This document shows positions 1 to 6,700 of a stretch of 10,697 bases of DNA, in pieces. Origin of the DNA: Eubacteriales bacterium. Its GTDB lineage: Bacteria > Bacillota > Clostridia > Christensenellales > CAG-138. The stretch spans positions 1 through 10,697 of the forward strand of contig JAQVML010000014.1 of NCBI GenBank assembly GCA_028703645.1, written 5' to 3'. The notes beneath the pieces were generated by a model. It searched no databases, had not been told where the DNA came from, and saw nothing but the letters and a program-made list of their open reading frames with translations. Numbering within the stretch: position 1 is the first letter of the stretch; the number at the start of each line of letters is the position of its first letter. The position numbers and the translations under genes were made by a program.

Positions 1-526
1 TATACCAGTTCCCGTCCAGATGCGTGTATTCAACGCTATCTGCAAGAGAATGTTCTTTTTGATACTCGATTTCTTCTTTATCCGTAAACCAGTAAAGCGA
101 TGTTCGTTTGGAACCTGTGTCAAGTTGTAACGAATCAAAGTTGATGTAAAACCTCACCGGTCTACCTTTGCGTTCCACCATGATCATATACGGGTGAAGA
201 TTCTCGAAGACCGAGACGATATTTTCCCATTCCTCGTCAGTAAACAAATCCTTATTTACCTCCGTCAAAATCCCGGCATCCCCATCTTTTTGATCAATCA
301 GCACTTGCAGAAACCCTTTGTTCGAAAGCACGCTGTTTTTTACGGCATTCAGTACCGTTTTATTCTGCCAATAGAGATCTGTCAATTCCTCTTTCGTTTG
401 ATATTCGACAGAACTAGCTGGAATAATATATTGTGGGCCTGTTGAAAACTCCGTGGCGATGTATGCCACCAGAACAATGATTCCTAATGCAAGAATTGAG
501 ATAATCGCAATTTTTCGTTTTTTCAT
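1..526 (-). CDS. Putative membrane-anchored immunity protein, paralogue C (partial, C-terminus outside window)
   Basis: Reading from the ATG at 526 leftward, an open frame of 175 codons runs off the window edge without a stop. A good AAGGAG ribosome binding site lies 6 bases before the ATG. The protein starts MKKRKIA, has one hydrophobic segment at about residues 6-25, and then a soluble domain. It is clearly paralogous to the products at 889-1440 and 1488-2036. Shared blocks are SVEYQTKEELTDLYWQNKT, DEEWENIVSVFE, HPYMIM.ERKGRP and YWF..EEEIEY, ending in THLDGNWY. It follows the orphan toxin module by only 9 bases, which suggests it is that module's cognate immunity gene. The central part (residues about 75-95) diverges from the two paralogues. 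I recognise no named family, and the immunity role is inferred only from position and duplication. Confidence 0.75.
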   Translation of the reverse strand, partial: MKKRKIAIISILALGIIVLVAYIATEFSTGPQYIIPASSVEYQTKEELTDLYWQNKTVLNAVKNSVLSNKGFLQVLIDQKDGDAGILTEVNKDLFTDEEWENIVSVFENLHPYMIMVERKGRPVRFYINFDSLQLDTGSKRTSLYWFTDKEEIEYQKEHSLADSVEYTHLDGNWY

Positions 527-535
527 GCCTGCTCC

Positions 536-877
536 TTAATAAAGCGAATTATACACATCGAATCCTATCATTATCATATCTTGATCTTGTTCTTCATCAC
601 CATAATTGCGATCTCGCAAGGAATTATATTGTGATTCGAAAAATCCTTGCTTATCATGATCCCGCAACTGGGCCGCTCCCGCCTGCTGTAGCAACAATGT
701 TTCTGGAATTCCAAGTGCTTTTCCGACCAGTGCATAATTCAAATTGCCTAAATCCGAAGAGCTGACCTTATATCCGAAAATATTCCGATTGTTTTTTGTC
801 CAAAATACGAAGCAATCACACAGCGCCGTGAGGGAGAAGAAAATCTTTTCCCACACAGCGCAAGACCTATCTTGCAT
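536..877 (-). CDS. Orphan polymorphic toxin type 44-like C-terminal module
   Basis: This 113-residue frame repeats the C-terminal domain of the 459-residue toxin at 2045-3424. The matched parts are SSSDLGNLNYALVGK.LGI.E.LLLQQAGAAQLRDH, then a variable stretch, then a tail ending GFDVYNSLY (GFDIFDLIF in the toxin). Over 661-765 versus 2176-2280 the DNA is about 91% identical. Similarity continues weakly upstream (VKHDPM and W.K here, against IKKDAPM and W.K), with the reading frame open a few codons before the ATG at 877, inside the end of the previous gene. No Shine-Dalgarno sequence stands before that ATG and no secretion region is attached. It therefore looks like a displaced toxin tip, as in orphan CT/immunity modules of other polymorphic toxin loci, rather than an independently exported toxin. 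The stretch at residues 12-32 is Cys- and aromatic-rich and unlike the parent, possibly decayed. It may or may not be translated. Confidence 0.6.
   Translation of the reverse strand: MQDRSCAVWEKIFFSLTALCDCFVFWTKNNRNIFGYKVSSSDLGNLNYALVGKALGIPETLLLQQAGAAQLRDHDKQGFFESQYNSLRDRNYGDEEQDQDMIMIGFDVYNSLY
661..765. repeat. Toxin C-terminal repeat, orphan copy
   Basis: This 105-base block differs from 2176-2280 at 9 positions by direct alignment (about 91% identity). It encodes the core of the type 44-like domain. It is the best candidate crossover region for moving the orphan tip onto the full-length toxin gene. Confidence 0.85.
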
Positions 878-888
878 CGGATCATGTT

Positions 889-1440
889 TTACCGAATGTA
901 TCTTCCTTCGACGATATACCAGCCTTCATCCAGATGTGTGAAAACACCGTCGGGAAACACACTGGGTTCCTCGTGGTATTCACGTTCTTCATCGTTTGGG
1001 AACCAGTAGAGATACACGACCTTCGTATCTAAGCCCGGTTTCAGATGTTTAAATGTGAGATAGAAAACCAATGGGTGCCCTTTTCGTTCCAACATCAACA
1101 TACTTGGATGTAGCTTCTCGAATACGGTAACGATGTTTTCCCATTCCTCATCGTTAAAATATTCTTTGTCACTCTGATAGCTGATGGCGATATCGCCCTC
1201 GTTGTATTCATCGAGTGCTCGAAGCAGGCTTTTGCTTGAAATCACGCTTTCTTTGACGGCGTTTAATACGGTTTTGTTTTGCCAATAGAGATCTGTCAAC
1301 TCTTCTTTGGTTTGGTATTCAACAGATCTAGTTGGGATAATTGACTTTGGATTTGAAGATAAATCTACCGCAATGCACGCAGTGATTCCAATCAAACACA
1401 GAATAATTACCCCGAGAATTATTTTTTTCTGAATTTTCAT
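889..1440 (-). CDS. Putative immunity protein, paralogue B, possible lipoprotein
   Basis: 183 residues, with ATG at 1440 preceded by AAGGTG and a 4-base spacer, the same leader (GGTGTTTCATGAAAA) as paralogue A. The N-terminus MKIQKK is followed by a hydrophobic segment to about residue 24. Within it ITAC-22 fits a lipobox, so this copy could be lipidated at Cys22, whereas the other two copies have no Cys there. The rest is a soluble domain of about 150 residues, rich in acidic and aromatic residues, ending FPDGVFTHLDEGWYIVEG. The first 70 residues are most like the partial paralogue at 1-526, while the remainder is most like paralogue A at 1488-2036, so the gene looks mosaic. It lies between paralogue A and the orphan toxin module and is probably co-transcribed with both. 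The family is not recognised; the immunity role is inferred from context. Confidence 0.8.
   Translation of the reverse strand: MKIQKKIILGVIILCLIGITACIAVDLSSNPKSIIPTRSVEYQTKEELTDLYWQNKTVLNAVKESVISSKSLLRALDEYNEGDIAISYQSDKEYFNDEEWENIVTVFEKLHPSMLMLERKGHPLVFYLTFKHLKPGLDTKVVYLYWFPNDEEREYHEEPSVFPDGVFTHLDEGWYIVEGRYIR
915..1014. repeat. Immunity gene 3' repeat, copy in paralogue B
   Basis: 100 bases matching 1514-1613 with 8 differences (92% identity) at a constant offset of 599. It encodes the shared C-terminus from YWFPN to GWYI. The very last codons of the two genes differ (EGRYIR versus ETAETR). Confidence 0.85.
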
Positions 1441-1487
1441 GAAACACCTTCACGACACACAAAATTTCGCTGTCACGCAAGGACTCT

Positions 1488-2036
1488 TCATCGTGTCTCT
1501 GCTGTTTCGACTATATACCAGCCTTCATCCAGATGTGTGAAGACACCATCGGGAAACACGCTGGGTTCCTCGTGGTACTCCCGTTCCTCTTCGTTTGGGA
1601 ACCAATAGAGATAGTTTGCATAGGTGGTCGATCCTTGTTTCAAATGCCCGAAGGCCAAGTAGAAAATCAGCGGCCTACCCTTGCGCTCCATTAAAATCAT
1701 ATACGGATGAAATTTATCAAAAACGGATAAGATGTTATTCCATTCTTCATCAGAGAAGTATTTCTTATCACTTTGAAATGAAATATCAATGTCGCCTTCT
1801 TTATTCTCATCCAATGCTCGAAGCAGGCTCTTGCTCGAAAGCACGCTGTCTCTAACCGAGTTGAGCAGTTCCTTATTCTGCGAATAAAGGTGTGTCAACT
1901 CATCCTTTGTGTGATATTCAATCAATGTGCCAAGGTCAGTCGTACTTGGCCTAAATATCATATAAGCAGTATACCCCGTAAAAGCGAGTACACCCAGTAT
2001 CACAATCCCGATGACTACTTTTTTCCACGTTTTCAT
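1488..2036 (-). CDS. Putative membrane-anchored immunity protein, paralogue A
   Basis: 182 residues from the ATG at 2036. An in-frame TTG at 2048 would add four residues (MRCF) but overlaps the toxin stop and would place the GAGGTG ribosome binding site inside the gene, so the ATG is preferred. The protein begins MKTWKK, then has a hydrophobic segment (about residues 7-26) with no lipobox Cys. By the positive-inside rule the C-terminal domain of about 150 residues should face outside the cytoplasm. It starts 8 bases after the toxin stop, the typical position of the cognate immunity gene. Blocks shared with the paralogues include DEEWNNILSVFDKFHPYM, ERKGRPLIFYL and PSVFPDGVFTHLDEGWYIVE. I know no named family for it. 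An alternative is an accessory or chaperone-like partner of the toxin. Confidence 0.82.
   Translation of the reverse strand: MKTWKKVVIGIVILGVLAFTGYTAYMIFRPSTTDLGTLIEYHTKDELTHLYSQNKELLNSVRDSVLSSKSLLRALDENKEGDIDISFQSDKKYFSDEEWNNILSVFDKFHPYMILMERKGRPLIFYLAFGHLKQGSTTYANYLYWFPNEEEREYHEEPSVFPDGVFTHLDEGWYIVETAETR
1514..1613. repeat. Immunity gene 3' repeat, copy in paralogue A
   Basis: Direct-repeat partner of 915-1014. A third, more diverged copy is visible at the left edge of the window (THLDGNWY coding), cut off by the boundary. Confidence 0.85.
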
Positions 2037-2040
2037 GAAA

Positions 2041-2046
2041 CACCTC
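2041..2046 (-). promoter_or_regulatory. Ribosome binding site deciding the paralogue A start
   Basis: On the minus strand GAGGTG overlaps the toxin stop codon (TGA, 2047-2045) and lies 4 bases before the ATG at 2036. The same GGTGTTTCATGAAAA context precedes paralogue B at 1440, showing that the leader was duplicated with the gene. Confidence 0.6.
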
Positions 2047-3424
2047 AAAAGATTAAGTCGAAAATATCAAATCCGTTTTTGATTGTTTTTTGATCGTCGG
2101 GTTGATCACCAAAATCTTCATCCCGCTTATTTAGTGATTCGATTTCAGAATGATAAAGGTCTTTCCCTCCGTGATCCCGCAACTGCGCAGCTCCTGCCTG
2201 CTGTAGCAACAATGCTTCTGTGATTCCAAGTGTTTTTCCGACCAGTGCATAATTCAAGTTGCCTAAATCCGAGGAGCTGATATCAACTCCGAAAACATTG
2301 TAAACTTGATCTTCTTCAGGATATGGAAGACCTGGCAAGACTTTGCTCCAGATTACAGGATTTTTGTAGTCCATCGGAGCGTCCTTTTTTATGTTCTGAT
2401 AAAACGACCACAGTAGCGTTGGTTCTGATATTAACTTGTTGGCACCAGATATAAACGCAACTTTTTTCGCTTCTGCTACATTATTCATAATCAATTCTTC
2501 AATCTGCTCACTAGCAGCTGCTTGATCGATATCAGCATAAGATGCCCTTCTTGCCGCTCTTGCAGCCAAGTCTGGATTTCCTCCAGTATACTCTGTATCC
2601 CATTCAGTTTCACCTGCATTTTTTGTAAGATTATCCAGTATTTTATCCTCCTTCTCCTTCAACCACCGCAACGCTTTCGGTGCAAATACCGCATCCTGTT
2701 CATACTTGCCGGTTCGCGTGTACGCTTCATCCTTCTCGTTTGCAATATCAAACAGCTCTTTTGCGACGTTGCGCGCATCCGCGAGTGAAATGCCGAGCTG
2801 ATATCGATTTGCGAACACAGCCTGAATTTTTGCAATGGTCTCCACATAGTGGGACGATGTGTTGAGCAATGTCCGTTTGTCCTGGTTCGACAGTCCGGCC
2901 CTTTGGACGACAGCCAACTGCTGCTTTGCGGTCAAATCTGCCCAGTTATCGAAATTGATCGTATCTCCGGCTTTATTCAGTACATTTGCCACATCGGCAT
3001 ATTCACCCGGTATTGCGTTCGTTGCCGATGGCGAACCCTTTAGCAAGTAAGCGCGCAGTTCCGGCGAGACCGTAGTAATGTCTCTGCTTCCGGTAACAAC
3101 ACTAATTGGGATATAAGGATCTTTCTTTTTGGGCGGTCTTGAATTCGTGTCGTTATCGTTACCCAGCTTTTTTCCTTGTGACACAAGTCCACGGTTTCCT
3201 GTGATGTCGCTGATTAGAATGTTATTTGATCTAATGCGATTGCTGTCGCCTGCGTTTGCGCTCTTTGAGATAACCTTGTCTGTTCGCAGCGCTAGCATCT
3301 CCTGTAAGGTCGTCTTTTGTAAGGTCGTCTTTGTTGCTTTTTTAAAGTTCAGTGGTTTTTCTTCGTCTTGTGCGAAATTCAATCCCTTCATGTCTTTGCC
3401 AATTCGGTTTACAATAGTACGCAT
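2045..3424 (-). CDS. Polymorphic toxin with C-terminal type 44 (Ntox44-like) domain
   Basis: 459 residues; ATG at 3424 with AGGAGA 7 bases upstream. There is no signal peptide, transmembrane segment, LXG/WXG100, RHS or PAAR-like domain that I can recognise. Residues 1-110 are polar and probably disordered (basic stretch RPPKKKDP near 95), residues about 120-330 are helical and Ala/charged-rich, and residues about 330-459 resemble polymorphic toxin type 44. Visible motifs are FY..IKKDAPMDYK (341-354), FGVDISSSDLGNLNY (around 378-392), QQAGAAQ (408-414) and FGDQPDDQ (438-445), then a GFDIF tail. Type 44 is known only as a predicted toxin domain of polymorphic systems, and I assign no catalytic activity. 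The gene heads an apparent operon with immunity-like genes, and its C-terminal domain is duplicated at 536-877. The export route is unknown; a carrier or injection-system effector role is possible but not shown. Confidence 0.75.
   Translation of the reverse strand: MRTIVNRIGKDMKGLNFAQDEEKPLNFKKATKTTLQKTTLQEMLALRTDKVISKSANAGDSNRIRSNNILISDITGNRGLVSQGKKLGNDNDTNSRPPKKKDPYIPISVVTGSRDITTVSPELRAYLLKGSPSATNAIPGEYADVANVLNKAGDTINFDNWADLTAKQQLAVVQRAGLSNQDKRTLLNTSSHYVETIAKIQAVFANRYQLGISLADARNVAKELFDIANEKDEAYTRTGKYEQDAVFAPKALRWLKEKEDKILDNLTKNAGETEWDTEYTGGNPDLAARAARRASYADIDQAAASEQIEELIMNNVAEAKKVAFISGANKLISEPTLLWSFYQNIKKDAPMDYKNPVIWSKVLPGLPYPEEDQVYNVFGVDISSSDLGNLNYALVGKTLGITEALLLQQAGAAQLRDHGGKDLYHSEIESLNKRDEDFGDQPDDQKTIKNGFDIFDLIF
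2176..2280. repeat. Toxin C-terminal repeat, copy in the full-length toxin
   Basis: Partner of 661-765, in the same orientation, about 1.5 kb apart. Outside this core the two domain copies diverge strongly on both sides, so conservation is concentrated here. Confidence 0.85.
3303..3332. repeat. 15-bp perfect tandem duplication in the toxin gene
   Basis: Two perfect, adjacent 15-base copies (3303-3317 and 3318-3332) add one in-frame KTTLQ unit to the toxin N-terminus (residues 32-36 and 37-41). The length is a multiple of three, so the frame is kept. This is probably a recent slippage event in the disordered leader. Confidence 0.85.
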
Positions 3425-3472
3425 CGTTCTTTCTCCTAAAATTAAAATTTTGCATCCGTTTATGGAGGCTTA

Positions 3473-3501
3473 CGTATAACATACGACAAGAAACGGGTAA
3501 A
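3473..3501 (-). promoter_or_regulatory. Candidate promoter for the toxin/immunity operon
   Basis: On the minus strand TTTACC (3501-3496), a 17-base spacer and TATACG (3478-3473) match 8 of 12 sigma-A consensus positions, giving a leader of about 40 bases before the toxin ATG. The -10 box overlaps the palindrome CGTAT-aac-ATACG, a possible operator. A competing match, TTGATC-N18-TATCGT (3536-3507), is equally good, so the assignment is weak. Confidence 0.3.
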
Positions 3502-3568
3502 AAATTACGATAGTTTTTTCGACATCGAATGATCAAATTCGTCATTCGTTTTAATTTACGCTCGAAAT

Positions 3569-3679
3569 TCACCGTTTTTCTGCCATTTGCTTTCTTTGCT
3601 TAGGAACATGTTTTTTCTTCACAATCCACTCGTTTGCGTCGCGAATCGTGGCAGGATTATTAACTTTTATCGGATTCAC
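3569..3679 (-). CDS. Possible 36-residue basic small protein
   Basis: A short frame with GTG start at 3679 and TGA at 3571-3569. The deduced product is basic and polar (NPATIRDANEWIVKKKHVPK and on to MAEKR). The only start in frame is GTG, with a G-rich stretch too close to be a good ribosome binding site. It lies upstream of the toxin and overlaps the sequence just before the PBP promoter on the other strand. It could be a chance ORF, a gene remnant or a small regulator; no family is recognised. Confidence 0.2.
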   Translation of the reverse strand: MNPIKVNNPATIRDANEWIVKKKHVPKQRKQMAEKR

Positions 3680-3698
3680 TTCCCCGCCGGCGCAACTT

Positions 3699-3707
3699 TG
3701 GTATAAT
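3699..3707 (+). promoter_or_regulatory. Extended -10 promoter for the PBP gene
   Basis: TGGTATAAT is a perfect sigma-A -10 hexamer (TATAAT at 3702-3707) with the extended TG element. No good -35 at 17 bases is visible, as is common for extended -10 promoters. Transcription would start near 3714, about 42 bases before the PBP ATG. Confidence 0.6.
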
Positions 3708-3755
3708 ATAGTTTGCTTTACCAGGGGGGTAAATTTCTAAGGATCAAGGTAAAAA

Positions 3756-6700
3756 ATGAAACGATTTTTCGCATTTCTCATCGCCGTTATGATGCTGAGC
3801 ACCGTGTTTTTAACCGCGGGGTGCTCTATTGTGACGCGCGGAAGCGATTACTGTTACCGCTTCTTGGACTATATCTGCGCCGGCTCGTTCGACAAAGCAT
3901 ACGAAATGCTTGCAGACAGCATCAAAGCGCCGGAGACCGAAAAAGAACGCGAAGACCGCCTGAAAGAAGAAGAAAAGGGGAAAGAGGAGAACCGCAAAAT
4001 CTGGCGGCAGGTGTTCGGCCTCGACAAAGCGGGGTCGCCAACGCCGGAACTGAGCGGCACCCCTGCGCCCGGAAGCTCCGGCTCGCCGGACCCGAACGCG
4101 ACGCCCGACCCCAACGCAACACCGGGAGCCTCCGTCACACCCAGTGCCTCTGTCACGCCGGAAGTCAGCGTTACCCCCGACCCGAACGCAACGGTCGACC
4201 CCAACGCAACGCCTGACCCCAACGCGACACCCGATCCCAACGCGACACCCGACCCCAACGCATCGGTCGACCCCAACGCAACACCCGATCCCAACGCAAC
4301 GGTTGATCCCAACGCGGCACCAACAGTTGATCCGAGCACGGTCAATCCGGAAGATATGCCCGCCGATCAGCGGGACACGGACATGACGCCCGCACCGGGT
4401 ACCACCGCGACGCCGGTCGTGTCCGATACGCCTGATCCCAACGCGACCCCGTCGCCGACGCCAACGCCCGACCCCAACGCCACCCCGACGCCTGCGCCGA
4501 CCGATAAAAACGGCGACGGCAAGATCGATGAAGCGGACAATATCGACACCACCATCACCAAGGTGGAATTCATCGATCGCTACCAGAGCATCTTTGACGA
4601 GTTGGAGCTCACCGGCATCGACTATCAGGCCACGGATGTTGTGGACGGCGAAATCATCGCGCGCGTGAACTATACCCTCACCTACCACAGCGCACGCGCG
4701 GGCGAAGACCTGACCTACAATTTCTCGATTGAAGCAAACCGCATTGAGCACCGATGGACGATCAACTGGTCTCCCAGCCTGATCTTCCCCGAAATGCAAT
4801 GGGGCGACAGCCTCCGCGTCGGCGTTTTGCAGGCAAGCCGTGGCGAGATTTTAGCCTATGGCGAACCTTACGCGCAAAACGTGAACGCGATCACCGTGTT
4901 CTGTGTGCCGAGCACGATCCCCAACGTGGATGAGTTCATCCGCGCGGTAGCCAACGTGCCGGAGATGGAAATGACGGAGGACGACATTCGCGAGGCGCTT
5001 ACGAAAGTGCGTAACGACTTCGTCAAACTCAAAACGTTCTACCCAGACGAGGCAACGCTGGATTTAAAGCAGCGATTGCTCGCCATCACGGGACTTGCGA
5101 TCGACACGGCAAACTACGGCACGCTGCGATTTTACCCCAACGGGGAATCGCTCTGCCATATCGTAGGCTACGCAGGAATCATCTCCAAAAAGGAGAAGAT
5201 CAACTACGAAACCTATGGTGATATCCGCTACGACGCGGCAAACGACCGCTTTGTGACCACGCCAACGCGTTACAACGGCGACAGTTACATCGGTAAATAC
5301 GGCTTAGAGCAGCTCTATGAAGATCAGCTACTGGGTACCAACGGACGCTTTACCTACATTCAAACCAAGGAAGGTGGCAGCCGGGGCATGCTCTACTCCA
5401 CCAAAGCGGTGGACGGCAACGACCTGCATCTAACCATCATCCCCGAGTTGCAGGAACGGCTGGAAGCCGTCATCGACACCACGGTGTATGACCAGTCGAT
5501 GCACGGTTGCGTCATCGTGCTCAACCCCAAGACGGGCGCGATTCAATCCATCAAATCCTGGCCGGGATTTGACCTAAACGACCTGAGCCGAGGCCTTCCG
5601 CTGGAAGAGTGGATCGCGATGCAGAACGACAAGATCAACCTGCCGCTATACAACCGCGCCACGCAAGGTTTGTATACGCCCGGTTCGGTGTTTAAGCTCA
5701 TGACCAGCGCGGCGGCGCTCGAAACAAACACAATGACCATCAACGACGTGTTCCCAGGCAGTGAAGACCGCAAGGGTGATACCTGGTATCCTTCGGAAAC
5801 ATTCCTCGCGAACCTTCCCGATCGAGCCAGCACCCTGACCTGGAAAGAACAGAGCAACGACCGCGCGCTGGTTCGTACCCGCGCCGACAGTCGTAAATCT
5901 CCGATGAATATGACGAACTCCATCACCTCGTCGGATAACCTGTTCTTTGCCTATACCGCTATGCGCATGGGTTGGACAAAATTCACCGCATTCATGGATA
6001 AGATCGGCTGGATGACGCCCATCTCACTCGAAGCCGACGGTACGGAACCTCGTATCTATTGGAAAGTTAATGAAAACGACCCGGAAGGTGTCGCATGGTT
6101 GAACCTTGCCGAAGGCGGCGAGACCATCTGGCGCAAAAAAGAGGACGGCAGTTATGAAGAAGTGCCCAAAGTCCACCTCGTGCTGGATAAAGACCCACTT
6201 TACGGCCTCGACGTCAGCACGGCGCAGCTCTTCAACCCCCGCACGGAAGCGAATAAGGACAAGGTCAAGCCACTGAACGAATATGACCTCGCGGTCACGG
6301 GCTACGGTCAGGGCGAAATTTTGATGACGCCGCTGCAAATGGCCTGTTACGCCAGCGCCTATGCCAACGACGGCGTGATCATGCAGCCGTATGTGGTGGA
6401 CAGCATTTGGCACGCGGACGGCACGGACTATTCGCTCGTGGAACAAAAAGAGCCGAAGGTCTACCGCACGATCCTGCAAAAGGGTACCGTGGATACGATC
6501 TATCCCGCGCTGCTACAGGTTATTACCGACGGTACGGCGCGCAGTTTGACCAAGAGTTTTATCACGAGATCGCCTCTCGATCTCGGCTACACCATGGCCG
6601 GTAAAACGGGCACCGCCGAGCTCAACAACGACAAGACGAAAGAACTCGCTTGGTTCATCTGCTGGCGCGACAGCAAGGGCGGCGTAAAAGTGACCGCGGA

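Larger units (their letters stand above)
3425..3755. other. Divergent intergenic region between toxin and PBP genes
   Basis: 331 AT-rich bases separate the left-going toxin operon from the right-going PBP gene. They hold candidate promoters for both directions, a 7-base inverted repeat (CGAATGA 3526-3532, TCATTCG 3542-3548, 9-base loop), a smaller one (CGTAT 3473-3477, ATACG 3481-3485) over the candidate toxin -10 box, and one weak short ORF. No RNA gene or strong hairpin terminator was seen. Confidence 0.6.

Noticed and set aside
3526..3548. 7-base inverted repeat as a terminator
   Set aside because: No T-tract follows it on either strand; at most it is an operator-like site.
3713..4216. 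Plus-strand ORF overlapping the PBP start
   Set aside because: Arg-rich out-of-frame shadow; the PBP frame has the signal peptide, lipobox and catalytic motifs.
3810..4799. 329-codon minus-strand ORF opposite the PBP N-terminus (and the 158-codon one at 3869-4345)
   Set aside because: Both are shadows of the GC-rich repeat; their Val/Gly/Arg repeat composition has no family sense and the plus strand encodes a clear PBP.
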